From: JASLDZ01 sp964244065
Lineage (GTDB): Bacteria > Pseudomonadota > Alphaproteobacteria > Caulobacterales > Caulobacteraceae
Assembly (NCBI GenBank): GCA_964244065.1
Contig: CAXTHH010000003.1
Coordinates: 124,001-188,000 of the forward strand
Reading direction: 5' to 3'
Length of the DNA stretch: 64,000 bases
In this document: one piece after another, positions 24,690-36,303 of the stretch
Position numbering within the stretch: position 1 is the first letter of the stretch
Layout: each line of letters opens with the position of its first letter
The notes under the pieces: model-generated
Seen by the model: the letters and a program-made list of their open reading frames with translations, nothing else
What the model was told of the DNA's origin: nothing
Databases searched by the model: none
Position numbers and translations under genes: made by a program

Positions 24690-25358
24690 CTATTCCCGCC
24701 GCAGCAGTCGGTCGCTGAGCAGGCTGCCCCACATCCCGGCCTGGAACTCACGCTTCAGCGCGACGGGGTCGTAGTCCGGTCCCTGCGTCCAGTCGTAGAA
24801 GCTGAGGCCCCTGGGCTCGCCCTGCTCCAGGTAGCGGGCGAAGGCGAAGTCGATCACGCCCGTCTTGCCCGCCTTCACGTGCAGGTGGCGGAAGCTAAGC
24901 TCGCGCAGCGCTTCGCGCAGGGGCAGGCCCAGGTGCAGGTGGGCGTAGAGCACGCTCATCACCCCCGCCCGGTCCGCCCCCGACTTGCAGTGCATCACGG
25001 CGGGGTACTTCACGCGCTCGAACAGCGCCTTGGCGGCGGACACCTGGGCGGCGGAGGGCGCCTCGCGCGAGCTGACCGGGAAGTCCACCAGGGTCAGGCC
25101 CAGGCGGGCGCAGGCGGCGCGCTCCAGCACGTAGAAGCTGGTCTCGAAGCCGCCGCCGCGCAGGTTGATCACCGTGCGCACGCCGCTGTCGCGCCACCAG
25201 CGCAGGTGGAACGGCCACGGCTGGTTGGTGCGGATCAGGTGGCGGTCGATCCAGTGCGCGTTCTGGAACGCCAGCCGCAGGTAGGCGTGGTCCTTCCACA
25301 GGTAGTCGGCATAGGCCCGGAGCCGGCCCGCACGGGTGTCGAGGTCGAAGCGGGCCAC
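24690..25358 (-). CDS. protein tyrosine/dual-specificity phosphatase-like protein
   Basis: A 222-residue phosphatase with the cysteine-based P-loop HCKSGADR (C124, R130) preceded by RTVINLRGGG, where the fold usually has its first active-site strand. No signal or membrane segment is seen. Such enzymes act on phosphotyrosine, phosphoinositides or LPS phosphates. It diverges from an MsbA-type exporter and lipid A genes 63 bases away, so a lipid or LPS phosphate substrate is possible but unproven. Confidence 0.85.
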   Translation of the reverse strand: MARFDLDTRAGRLRAYADYLWKDHAYLRLAFQNAHWIDRHLIRTNQPWPFHLRWWRDSGVRTVINLRGGGFETSFYVLERAACARLGLTLVDFPVSSREAPSAAQVSAAKALFERVKYPAVMHCKSGADRAGVMSVLYAHLHLGLPLREALRELSFRHLHVKAGKTGVIDFAFARYLEQGEPRGLSFYDWTQGPDYDPVALKREFQAGMWGSLLSDRLLRRE

Positions 25359-25421
25359 GGCGCTGGTCTACCGCGACGCGGCGCAGTTTCAACTTTCGGA
25401 TGACACGCTAAAAGCCACGCC

Positions 25422-27197
<1,776 letters not shown>

Positions 27198-27215
27198 GGT
27201 CGCGGGCGGCGCTTC

Positions 27216-27395
27216 TTCTCCCTCCCCCTCGTGGGGAGGGGGGACCAGCCGCAGGCTGGTGGGTGGGGGGCCGCAGCCGTGAGGCGTCCAGACGGCTCCC
27301 ACCCCGGTCGAGCCCAGACGCCATCCGTCGCGCTTGGGACGCCCCCCACCCACCAGGCTTCGCCTGGTCCCCCCTCCCCACAAGGGGGAGGGAGA
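27216..27395. repeat. repeat family B, copy 2
   Basis: The left end (CTCCCTCCCCCTCGTGGGGA, then GGACCAGCCGCAGGCTGGTG) is the inverted copy of the right end (CACCAGGCTTCGCCTGGTCC, then CCTCCCCACAAGGGGGAGGG). It lies between the exporter gene and the acyltransferase gene. The purine-rich right end GGGGGAGGGAGAG stops 7 bases before the acyltransferase ATG. Confidence 0.9.
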
Positions 27396-27402
27396 GCGTT
27401 CC

Positions 27403-28068
27403 ATGAGACCCCTCCGCATCCCGTGGGTCCGCGCGGTCCTCGCACGCGCGCTCGCGGGCTACCTGCGCTTCGGCCTGCGCACCATCCGCTGGACCTCCGA
27501 GAACGCCGCGGCGGCCGAGGGGGTGTGGGAGGCGGGAGGGGGCGTGATCGTCTGCTTCCAGCACGGCCGCATCGCCCTCTCCCCCGCCTGCTGGCCGCTC
27601 GGCCGCGCGCAGGAGCCCCGGGTCATGATCTCGCTCAGCGCGGACGGCGCCTTCGTGGCCGACGCCGTGGCGCGGCTGGGCTTCCCGGCGATCCGCGGCG
27701 GCGGCGGCAAGGCGAGCGCCAAGGGCGGCGCGAGCGCCTTCCGCGAGACGCTGCGCTGGCTCAAGGGCGGCGGCGGGATCGCCATCACGCCCGACGGCCC
27801 GCGCGGCCCGGCGGGCGCCATGACGGAGGGGCCGCCGCTGCTGGCCAGGACCTCGGGCGCGCCCGTGCTGCTGGTGGGTCTGGCCTGCCGCCCCTGCCTG
27901 CGCCTCTCCGCCTGGGACCGCCACGTGGTCCCCCTGCCCTTCGGTCGCGGCCGGATCGTATGGGAGGGTCCCCTGCGGGCGGATCGCGACGCCGCGCCCG
28001 AGACGCTGCGGGACGCCTGGCGCGAGCGGCTGCAGGCCGTCACCGACCGGGCGGAGGCGTTCCGGTGA
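27403..28068 (+). CDS. lysophospholipid acyltransferase family protein (DUF374)
   Basis: A 221-residue protein of the DUF374 family, regularly linked to lipid A genes. Characteristic segments are FQHGRIALSPACWPLG (acyltransferase HxxxxD-like region, with H but not the usual D), MISLSADGAFVADAVARLGF, KGGASAFRETLRWLKGGG and ITPDGPRGPAG. It probably transfers or removes an acyl group on a lipid A-related glycolipid; the exact reaction is not known to me. The ATG at 27403 follows the purine-rich end of a family B repeat. The waaA gene overlaps by GTGA. Confidence 0.88.
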   Translation: MRPLRIPWVRAVLARALAGYLRFGLRTIRWTSENAAAAEGVWEAGGGVIVCFQHGRIALSPACWPLGRAQEPRVMISLSADGAFVADAVARLGFPAIRGGGGKASAKGGASAFRETLRWLKGGGGIAITPDGPRGPAGAMTEGPPLLARTSGAPVLLVGLACRPCLRLSAWDRHVVPLPFGRGRIVWEGPLRADRDAAPETLRDAWRERLQAVTDRAEAFR

Positions 28069-29318
28069 GCCCGGCGCTGCTCGCCTACCGGCTGCTGACG
28101 GGCGCCGCCGAGCCGCTGCTGCCGGCCGTGCTCCGCGCCCGCGCGCGACGCGGCAAGGAGGACTCCGCCCGGCTGACGGAGCGCCTGGCGCGGGCCCCGG
28201 TCGCGCGTCCGCCCGGTCCGCTGATCCAGCTGCACGGGGCGAGCGTGGGCGAGGGCCTGTCGCTGCTGCCGCTGGCGCAGGCGCTGCGGGCGCAGGCGCC
28301 GCACGCCGCGCTTCTGGTCACCTCCGTCACCCTGACCTCGGCGAGCCTTCTGCCCGGGCGGCTGCCCGGGGGCGCGCTGCACCGGCTGGCGCCCGTGGAC
28401 GCGCCGGGGGTCGCCCGCCGCTTCGTCGCCGGCTGGCGGCCGGACCTGCTGGTGCTGGCCGAGAGCGAGATCTGGCCCAACCTGCTGCTCGCGGCGCGGC
28501 GGGCGGGCGGGCGCTCCGCCCTGGTCTCCGCCCGCCTGTCGCCGTCCAGCCTGCGGGGCTGGGCGCGCGCGCCCGGCGCCGCCCGCGAGCTGTTCGGCGG
28601 CTTCGACCTGGTGCTCGCGCAGGACGACGCCACCGCCGCCGCGCTCGCGGCGCTCGGCGCGCGCGACGACGGCCGCCTGAACCTGAAGCTCGCGGGCGGG
28701 CCCCCGCCCGTGGACGCCGCCGCCCTGCAGCGCGCCCGAGAGGCCGCGACGGGTCGCCCCGTGCTCGTCGCCGCCTCCACCCACCCTGGAGAGGAGACGG
28801 TCGCGCTCGACGCCTACGCGCGCTTGGCGGACCGGCCGGACTCGCCGCGGCTGGTGCTGGTCCCCCGCCACCCGGAGCGCGGGGCGGAGGTGGCCGCCCT
28901 TGCCGCCGCGCGCGGCCTCGGCGTGACGCGGCAACGGGCGGGACAGGCGTTCGGCTCGGAGCCGGTGCATGTGGCTGACGCCGTGGGCGAGCTCGGGCTG
29001 TGGTTCAGCCTGGCCGCCTCGGTCTGGCTCGGCGGCGGCTCCTCCCCGGCGCTCGGCGGCCACAACCCGGTGGAGCCCGCGCGGCTGGACGCGCCCACCC
29101 TGGCCGGGCCACACCGGGAGAACTGGCGGGAGGTCTACGCCCGCCTGGGCGACGCCGCGCCCGTGGCAGGGGACGCCGACGCGTTGGCCCGCTTGTGGAC
29201 CGCCGACCTGGACTCGCCCGACCTCGCCCGCGAGCGCGCCCGCAACGCCCGCGCGCGCCTCGGCGACGAGGAGGCCGCCGTGGCCGAGGCCGCCCGCCGG
29301 TTGCTGTCGCTCCTGTGA
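28065..29318 (+). CDS. waaA: 3-deoxy-D-manno-octulosonic acid (Kdo) transferase
   Basis: A 417-residue GT-B enzyme that adds Kdo to lipid IVA in LPS inner-core assembly. It starts at GTG overlapping the previous stop. The conserved catalytic glutamate is in LHGASVGEGLSLLPLA; LVLAESEIWPNLL follows in the N-terminal domain. The C-terminal domain has VAASTHPGEE, LVPRHPERG and GGSSPALGGHNPVEPA, the CMP-Kdo-binding portion. It overlaps lpxK by GTGA. Confidence 0.95.
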   Translation: MSPALLAYRLLTGAAEPLLPAVLRARARRGKEDSARLTERLARAPVARPPGPLIQLHGASVGEGLSLLPLAQALRAQAPHAALLVTSVTLTSASLLPGRLPGGALHRLAPVDAPGVARRFVAGWRPDLLVLAESEIWPNLLLAARRAGGRSALVSARLSPSSLRGWARAPGAARELFGGFDLVLAQDDATAAALAALGARDDGRLNLKLAGGPPPVDAAALQRAREAATGRPVLVAASTHPGEETVALDAYARLADRPDSPRLVLVPRHPERGAEVAALAAARGLGVTRQRAGQAFGSEPVHVADAVGELGLWFSLAASVWLGGGSSPALGGHNPVEPARLDAPTLAGPHRENWREVYARLGDAAPVAGDADALARLWTADLDSPDLARERARNARARLGDEEAAVAEAARRLLSLL

Positions 29319-30328
29319 AGCTCGCCACGCCCCGCTGGTGGTACGTGCGCGAGGGTGCGCCCGCCCCGGTGCTCCGGGCGCTGCTGCGCCCGCTCGGCTG
29401 GGCCTACGCGGCGGCGGCCGCGCGGCGGATCGCACGGACGACGCCCGCCGACACAGGCGGTCCCGTGATCTGCGTGGGCAACCTCACGGTCGGCGGCGCG
29501 GGCAAGACGCCGGTCGTGCGCGAGCTGCTGGCGCGGCTGCGCGCGCAGGGCGTCCAGGCGCATGGGCTCTCGCGCGGGCACGGCGGCCGGGAGCGCGGGC
29601 CGCTGCGCGTCGACCCCGCCCGCCACACCGCCGCCGAGGTGGGCGATGAGCCGCTGATGCTCGCCGGCGACGGCCCGTTCTGGATCGCCCGCGACCGGGC
29701 GGCCGGCGCGCGCGGCCCCGTGGCAGCGGGCGCCGCCGTGGTGGTCATGGACGACGGCCACCAGAACCCGACCGTCCGCAAGGCGCTGTCCCTGGTGGTG
29801 GTGGACGGCGAGACGCGGGGCGGCGAGTGGCCGTTCGGCGACGGCTCGGTCTTCCCGGCCGGTCCGATGCGCGAGCCGCTACGCCGCGGGCTGGCGCGGG
29901 CGGATGCGGTGGTGCTCCTGCTGCCCGCCGACCTGCCGGCGCCCGACCCGGAGCTCGTGGCCGTGCTCGGCGCCCTGCCTGTGCTGGTCGCCCGGCTGGA
30001 GCCGGCCGCGCCGCCGCCGCGCGGCCCGCAGCTCGCCTTCGCGGGCGTCGGCAAGCCGTGGAAGGTGGAGCGCGCCCTGCGCGCCGCCGGGTGCGAACTG
30101 GCCGACTTCGCCCCCTGGCCCGACCACCACCCCTACTCGGAGGCGGACCTCGCCTTCATGGCCGACCGCGCCGCCGTGTTCGGCGCGGGCCTCGTCACCA
30201 CCGAGAAGGACTGGGCGCGCCTGCCGCCCGCCTGGCGGGACCGCGTGGCGGCCTGGCCCGTGCGCGCTCGGTTCGAGGACGAGGCCGCGCTGGACACCCT
30301 GCTGCGGACAGCGCTCGCCCGAGGATGA
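29315..30328 (+). CDS. lpxK: tetraacyldisaccharide 4'-kinase
   Basis: A 337-residue membrane-associated P-loop kinase that phosphorylates the 4' position of the lipid A disaccharide. It starts at GTG overlapping waaA. The Walker A loop is NLTVGGAGKTP (about residues 53-63). The metal-binding VVMDDGHQNP segment, FPAGPMREPL and LVTTEKDWARLP are family hallmarks. It is last in the exporter-acyltransferase-waaA-lpxK unit; a leftward gene ends 19 bases beyond. Confidence 0.95.
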   Translation: MKLATPRWWYVREGAPAPVLRALLRPLGWAYAAAAARRIARTTPADTGGPVICVGNLTVGGAGKTPVVRELLARLRAQGVQAHGLSRGHGGRERGPLRVDPARHTAAEVGDEPLMLAGDGPFWIARDRAAGARGPVAAGAAVVVMDDGHQNPTVRKALSLVVVDGETRGGEWPFGDGSVFPAGPMREPLRRGLARADAVVLLLPADLPAPDPELVAVLGALPVLVARLEPAAPPPRGPQLAFAGVGKPWKVERALRAAGCELADFAPWPDHHPYSEADLAFMADRAAVFGAGLVTTEKDWARLPPAWRDRVAAWPVRARFEDEAALDTLLRTALARG

Positions 30329-30346
30329 GCGCTCCCATGTGAGCGG

Positions 30347-31303
30347 CTAGCGGCGCCCCTGAGACGCCGCGGCGTCCCGCTCCGCCCTGCGGGCGCCGCC
30401 CAGGATGCCCAGCAGCGAGTAGTTGCCCTCATGGCAGGCCACCTCATAGGTGCGGCCGGTGGTTCGGCGCATCGGCAGCTCGCCGCGCCAGGGGCGGGTG
30501 AAGGCGGCGGGGTCGTCCACCGCGAACTCGTAGCGGATCAGGTCGGGGCCGGTGCGCGTGAACCGCTCGGTGACCTTGGCGTCGGGGCTCATGAAGTAGA
30601 GCGGGGCCCGGAAGGACTCCCCCGGGTGGAAGCCGGTGGTCTCGACGACGAGGGTCGCCCCCTCCCACCGGCCGCTCGACCAGCCGCCCCAGGTGCGCGC
30701 GCCGGCGGGAGGGCGCGAGCCGTCCAGGCGGATGGTCCGCACCTCGTGGTTCGCCTCGGCGAAGATCACCACCTCCGTCGGTGTCTGCATCAGGGTGTAG
30801 ATCGGCCCGTACGGCGGGTTGAGCATGGGCGGCCCCAGCGCGCTCCAGCCCGCGGCCAGGCAGCGGTCGGAGGCCGTCAGCGTCTCCGGCCCGTCGGCGC
30901 GCAGGCCGAAGCCGGCGGCCACGCCGCGACGGCCCGCCTCGTTGTACGGCAGCCTCCCGTCGGCGGGCTCCGTGAGCCAGGCCGCGCGGAAGCGTCCGTC
31001 CACCACGCCGACTCCGCCCTCCTCGGCCCACTCGGTGGCGCGCTGGCCCACGGGCGTGTCGCCGGCGTCGCCCCTGAGCTCGTCCCGCATGCGCTTGGCC
31101 ATTGCGGGCGCCTCGGCGGCGGAGACCTCCGAGGTGTCGACCCCGCGCGGTCGCTCCAGGCGCGTCAGCGACAGGTTGGTCCAGACGCCCTGCAGGTCGG
31201 GCGCGCCCCAGCGCGTGCGCGGGGCGCGGTAGGCAGCGGCGAGCGCGGGGCCGGACTGGGCGGCCAGCAGCAGCGCCGCAAGGATCGCACCTGCTTGTCG
31301 CAT
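30347..31303 (-). CDS. secreted protein of unknown function, LQGVWTN family (paralogue 1)
   Basis: A 318-residue exported protein with a signal peptide ending near GPALAAA. The mature part starts RWGAPDLQGVWTNLSLTRLERP and contains ASDRCLAAGWSALGPPMLN, EANHEVRTIRLDG, GRWEGATLVVETTGF, VTERFTRTGPDLIRYEF and a terminal YEVACHEGNYSLLGIL. The same order of blocks appears in the protein at 33917-34879, so the two are paralogues. Similar proteins are common in sphingomonads and Acidobacteria without known function. Invariant R, W, E and C/H residues hint at a beta-sandwich binding or enzyme domain, which is speculation. Confidence 0.8.
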   Translation of the reverse strand: MRQAGAILAALLLAAQSGPALAAAYRAPRTRWGAPDLQGVWTNLSLTRLERPRGVDTSEVSAAEAPAMAKRMRDELRGDAGDTPVGQRATEWAEEGGVGVVDGRFRAAWLTEPADGRLPYNEAGRRGVAAGFGLRADGPETLTASDRCLAAGWSALGPPMLNPPYGPIYTLMQTPTEVVIFAEANHEVRTIRLDGSRPPAGARTWGGWSSGRWEGATLVVETTGFHPGESFRAPLYFMSPDAKVTERFTRTGPDLIRYEFAVDDPAAFTRPWRGELPMRRTTGRTYEVACHEGNYSLLGILGGARRAERDAAASQGRR

Positions 31304-31325
31304 GCCGGCCCCGCTCGGCCCCGGG

Positions 31326-32669
31326 TCAGCGCTTGTACACCGTCCCGCCCTTCATGACGAAGGACACGCGCGAGAGCTCCGACACGTCCGCCGTGGGATC
31401 GCCCTTCACGGCCACCAGGTCGGCCGCCTTGCCGGGGGTGAGCGCGCCCACGTCGGGCAGGCGCAGGTACTCCGCCGCCCGCGTGGTGGCCAGGGCGATG
31501 GCCTGCACCGGCGTCCAGCCCGCCTGCACCAGGAGCACGAACTCGCGCGCGTTCAGCCCGTGGGGCGAGACGCCGCTGTCGGTGCCGAAGGCGACGTTGA
31601 TGCCCGCGTCGTGGGCGCGCTTGCCCATGGCCTGCATGAGCGGGCCCGCCTCCAGCGCCTTCTTCTTGGTGGCGGCGACATACCAGGTGTTCGGCTTGGC
31701 GGCCTCGCGGGCCACCCAGTCCCCGGCCATCAGCGTCGGCACGAGCCAGGCGTTGTGCGCCTTGAACAGCCGGATCGACTCCCCGTCGAGGTAGGTGCCG
31801 TGCTCGATCGAGTCGACGCCCGCGCGCAGGGCGGCGTTGATGCCCTTGGTCCCGTGCGCGTGCGCCTTCACCAGCCGGCCCATGGAGTGGGCGGCGCTGA
31901 TGATGGCGACCATCTCCTCGTCGCTGAGCTGCTGCTCCAGGCCCGTGGCGCCCGGGTCGCCCACGCCGCCGGTGGCGTGGAACTTGATCAGGTCCGCCCC
32001 GCGCGCCACCTGCCGGCGCGTCTTGAACCGGCAGTCGTCCGCGCCCGAGCAGAGGGTGTCCTCCTCCAGCGCGTGGATCACCTCCTCGCGATAGCCGGCG
32101 ATCTGGCCGTGGCCGCCGTGCGCGGAGAGCGCGTTGCCCGCCGCCAGGATGCGCGGGCCCGGCAGCTCGCCCCGGGCGACGCCGTCGCGCAGGGCGAAAA
32201 TCGCCTTGTCCGGATCCCCCGCGTCCGCCACGGTGGTGAAGCCGGCCTCCAGCGTGCGCTTGGCGTAGACGGCCCCGTCCACCACCGCGGCGGCGTCGGA
32301 TTTCGTCACCGTGTCGAGCCGGCCGGTGGGGCCCTGCTGGTGCAGGATGTGCACGTGGGTGTCGATCAGGCCGGGCAGTACGAAGCTGTCGCGCAGGTCC
32401 ACGGTCTCGCCGTCGGCGCCCGTGACGAAGCCGTCGCGGATCTCTGCCACGCGGCCGTCGCGGATCACCAGCGTCTTCTGCTGGAGCACGCGGCCGGTGG
32501 CCGGGTCGGCCAGCACGCGCCCGGCCTGGACATAGCTGACCGTGGCGGGCGTGGGCGTTCCCGCCGGGCCGGGAATCACCGCCGGCAGGCCCGGTACGCC
32601 CGGCGCCTGGGCGAGGGCCGCACCGCCAGCCATCGCGGCCAGCGCCGCACCCAACATCGACTTGCGCAT
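31326..32669 (-). CDS. secreted metal-dependent amidohydrolase
   Basis: A 447-residue exported enzyme of the amidohydrolase superfamily, imidazolonepropionase/Xaa-Pro-dipeptidase-like branch. A signal peptide (MRKSMLGAALAAMAGGAALA) precedes a barrel with the metal ligands HVH in LPGLIDTHVHIL, the bridging lysine in ADLIKFHATGG, HAH in VKAHAHGTKG, the histidine in DSIEHGTYL and the catalytic aspartate in FGTDSGVSPHG. Such periplasmic enzymes cleave dipeptides or small cyclic amides. It lies between two paralogous secreted proteins of unknown function. Confidence 0.88.
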   Translation of the reverse strand: MRKSMLGAALAAMAGGAALAQAPGVPGLPAVIPGPAGTPTPATVSYVQAGRVLADPATGRVLQQKTLVIRDGRVAEIRDGFVTGADGETVDLRDSFVLPGLIDTHVHILHQQGPTGRLDTVTKSDAAAVVDGAVYAKRTLEAGFTTVADAGDPDKAIFALRDGVARGELPGPRILAAGNALSAHGGHGQIAGYREEVIHALEEDTLCSGADDCRFKTRRQVARGADLIKFHATGGVGDPGATGLEQQLSDEEMVAIISAAHSMGRLVKAHAHGTKGINAALRAGVDSIEHGTYLDGESIRLFKAHNAWLVPTLMAGDWVAREAAKPNTWYVAATKKKALEAGPLMQAMGKRAHDAGINVAFGTDSGVSPHGLNAREFVLLVQAGWTPVQAIALATTRAAEYLRLPDVGALTPGKAADLVAVKGDPTADVSELSRVSFVMKGGTVYKR

Positions 32670-32679
32670 CTTTCCCCCC

Positions 32680-32791
32680 GCTCATCCCCGCGGAAGCGGG
32701 GAGCCAGTGTGAGCGGCTCCGCCCCGCTCGATCAAGTCAGGCCCAGGTGCGCGGAGTCCGCACCGGGTCCCCGCTTCCGCGGGGATGATCG
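32680..32791. repeat. repeat family C, copy 1
   Basis: GCTCATCCCCGCGGAAGCGG at the left and CCGCTTCCGCGGGGATGATC at the right form inverted ends around a roughly 70-base middle. It lies between the amidohydrolase start and the phosphotransferase stop. Confidence 0.85.
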
Positions 32792-32801
32792 AGGAGGAGG
32801 G

Positions 32802-33869
32802 CTAGGCCCCCGCCCTCTGGGCGAACATCCACGCGTTCTCGGCCAGCCCCGGCACCCGCTTGGCCATCTCGGCCGCCTGGGGGCTCGCGGCGGTGCCGTC
32901 GCGCACCCTCCCGGCGATCCCCTGCACGATCCCGGCGAGGCGGAACAGGTTGTAGCTGAAGTACCAGTCGAGATCGGGCGCCCCTGCCCGCCCGGTGAGC
33001 GCGCAGTAGCGCTCCACGATCTCCTCGCGCTCAGGGATGCCCAGCTGGCCGAGGTCCTTGCCGCCGATGCCCCGGCCCTCGGACGAGGGCATGACCCACT
33101 GCATCAGGTAGTAGCTGAAGTCGGCCATCGGGTTGCCGAGGGTGGAGAGCTCCCAGTCCAGCACGGCGGTGATGCGCGGCTCCGACGGGTGCAGCACCGT
33201 GTTGTCCAGCCGGAAGTCGCCGTGGACGATGCTGGTCTGGTCGTCCTGCGGCACGGTGCGCGGCAGCCACTCGATGAGCCGGTCCATGGCCTCCAGCGTG
33301 TCGGTTTCGCTCGCGCGATACTGCCGGGTCCAGCGGTCCACCTGCCGGGCGAAGTAGTTGCCGGGCTTGCCGTAGTCGCCCAGCCCGATGGCCGCGTAGT
33401 CGGTGGTGTGCAGCTTCGCGAGCACCTCCACCTGGTCCAGGTAGGCGGCGCGCCGCTCCTCCCGAGAGAGATCGGGTAGGGACAGGTCCCACAGGATCCG
33501 GCCCTCCACCTTCTCCATCACGTAGAACATGGTGCCCGTCACGCTCTCGTCCGTGCACAGGCCGTAGGTGCGCGGCACGGGGAAGCCCGTGGCGCCGAGC
33601 GCGGTGATCACCTTGTGCTCGCGATCCACGGCGTGCGCGCTGGGCAGGAGCTTGCCCGGCGGCTTGCGCCGCAGGACGTAGCGGCGGCCTGGCGTGACCA
33701 GCTCATAGGTCGGGTTCGACTGGCCGCCCTTGAACTGGTTGACCGTCAGCGGGCCGGCGTAGCCTTCCACGTGGGCGGCCATCCAGCGGTCGAGCGCGGC
33801 GACGTCGAACGCCAGGCGCGCGTCGACGGGCTTGGTGCCGGAGAAGGTGTCCTGCGCGCTGTCGCTCAT
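32802..33869 (-). CDS. phosphotransferase family protein (APH/ACAD10-11 kinase-like)
   Basis: A 355-residue kinase-like protein of the aminoglycoside-phosphotransferase fold. It has the nucleotide-binding lysine region RRYVLRRKPPGKLL, the catalytic loop SIVHGDFRLDNTVLH and the metal aspartate in AVLDWELSTLGNPMADF. Bacterial members with the TLGNPMAD motif are related to the kinase half of ACAD10/11 and are usually tied to acyl-CoA metabolism of unusual (hydroxy) acids, not antibiotic resistance. No acyl-CoA dehydrogenase is adjacent here. Confidence 0.85.
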   Translation of the reverse strand: MSDSAQDTFSGTKPVDARLAFDVAALDRWMAAHVEGYAGPLTVNQFKGGQSNPTYELVTPGRRYVLRRKPPGKLLPSAHAVDREHKVITALGATGFPVPRTYGLCTDESVTGTMFYVMEKVEGRILWDLSLPDLSREERRAAYLDQVEVLAKLHTTDYAAIGLGDYGKPGNYFARQVDRWTRQYRASETDTLEAMDRLIEWLPRTVPQDDQTSIVHGDFRLDNTVLHPSEPRITAVLDWELSTLGNPMADFSYYLMQWVMPSSEGRGIGGKDLGQLGIPEREEIVERYCALTGRAGAPDLDWYFSYNLFRLAGIVQGIAGRVRDGTAASPQAAEMAKRVPGLAENAWMFAQRAGA

Positions 33870-33916
33870 GCCGCGAATCTAGGCGGCGGCGGCGGCCGGG
33901 GGCAACCTCCGTCCGG

Positions 33917-34879
33917 TTACCTGGCGGACACAGGCGCGGCCGGTGCCGCCGCGGCCGGAGCGGGTTTGGGCTCCTCCTGCTTCCCCAGCCGGGCGGCTTC
34001 CAGGATGGTGCGGATCGAGTAGTTGCCCTCGTGGCAGGCGTACTCGAACATCGGCCCCTTGGCGGCCCGGAAAACGCCCTCGCCACCGAACGGCTGAAGG
34101 AAGAAGGCCGGGTCGGTCACCGTCCAGCTATAGGCGATCTCCCCCGGCGCGGAGCGGGTGAAGCGCTCGACGATCACCGCGTCGGCCGAGTGGCGGAACT
34201 CGTCGCGGTCCACCACCTCGCCCCGGAAGCCGCGCGTCTCCACCACCAGCGTCGAGCCCTCCCAGCGGCCCACCGAGTCGCCGGCCCAGCTGGCGGGCTG
34301 GTGCGGATGGCGCTCGCCGATGCGGATGGTGCGGACCTCGTGGCTCTTCTCCGAGGCGATCGCCACCGTGTCGCCCGCCTGCACGATCTGCATCAGGTTG
34401 GCGTCCTCCTCGGCCACCAGCGGCGGCCCGCTGCCGTTCGCCGAGAGGCAGCGCTCCTGCCCAGGCCGCTCCTCCGGATTGTCGAAGCCTCGCAGCTTGC
34501 GCAGGCGCGCGCGCACTTCTGGACGGTAGGGCACCTTGCCGTCGGGCGTGGTCAGCCAGGAGGTGCGCGGCTGTCCCCGCACGCGCATCAGGCCGGAGCC
34601 GATCTCCGGGAACTCCGAGTCGTTCTGGCCGAGCACGTCCTTGGGGTTGGCCTCGAACCCGCCGGACTTGCCGAGCAGCGCCTCGCGGGTCCGCGCCTCC
34701 TCCGGCGTGAGCACCAGCGCCTTGACCCCCTCCGGCCGTTCAAAGGTGGTCCAGCTGCCGTTGGTCCACAGGCCCGTGAAGTCAGCGCTCGGCGGGCGCT
34801 TGGCGTGGAGCGGCGCGGCGGCATGCACCGGCCCGGCGGCGAGCGCGCAGAGGAGCAGGGCCATGGCGGGGCGGACCAT
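33917..34879 (-). CDS. secreted protein of unknown function, LQGVWTN family (paralogue 2)
   Basis: A 320-residue exported protein with a signal peptide (ALLLCALAAGPVHAAA) and the same ordered motifs as the protein at 30347-31303: DFTGLWTNGSWTTFERPEG, RCLSANGSGPP, EKSHEVRTIRIGE, GRWEGSTLVVETRGF, VERFTRSAPGEIAYSW and FEYACHEGNYSIRTIL. It ends in an alanine/proline-rich tail (APAAAAPAAPVSAR) that the paralogue lacks. An in-frame ATG five codons in is an alternative start. The function is unknown. Confidence 0.8.
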   Translation of the reverse strand: MVRPAMALLLCALAAGPVHAAAPLHAKRPPSADFTGLWTNGSWTTFERPEGVKALVLTPEEARTREALLGKSGGFEANPKDVLGQNDSEFPEIGSGLMRVRGQPRTSWLTTPDGKVPYRPEVRARLRKLRGFDNPEERPGQERCLSANGSGPPLVAEEDANLMQIVQAGDTVAIASEKSHEVRTIRIGERHPHQPASWAGDSVGRWEGSTLVVETRGFRGEVVDRDEFRHSADAVIVERFTRSAPGEIAYSWTVTDPAFFLQPFGGEGVFRAAKGPMFEYACHEGNYSIRTILEAARLGKQEEPKPAPAAAAPAAPVSAR

Positions 34880-34912
34880 GGGCGGGGAGGAGTCCGCCGC
34901 CGCCGCGCACGG

Positions 34913-36184
<1,272 letters not shown>

Positions 36185-36303
36185 GCCGCACCGCTTAGCC
36201 CGCCGGGGCCCGGGCGGGAACGCCCTACCGGCTCCGCCGGATCGCCGCTTGACCCGTCCCCAGGGTCCGGCCCCACGAGAGGGGCGGTCTGGAGGAGGGC
36301 GAC

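Noticed and set aside
27216..27395. Palindromic repeats considered as a CRISPR array
   Set aside because: Copies are dispersed over tens of kilobases, are internally symmetric and have no regular spacers or cas genes.
33760..33780. Second parS-like sequence containing TTCCACGTGG
   Set aside because: Only the central part matches, the flanks (CC and GCGG) break the palindrome, and it lies inside a conserved coding region.
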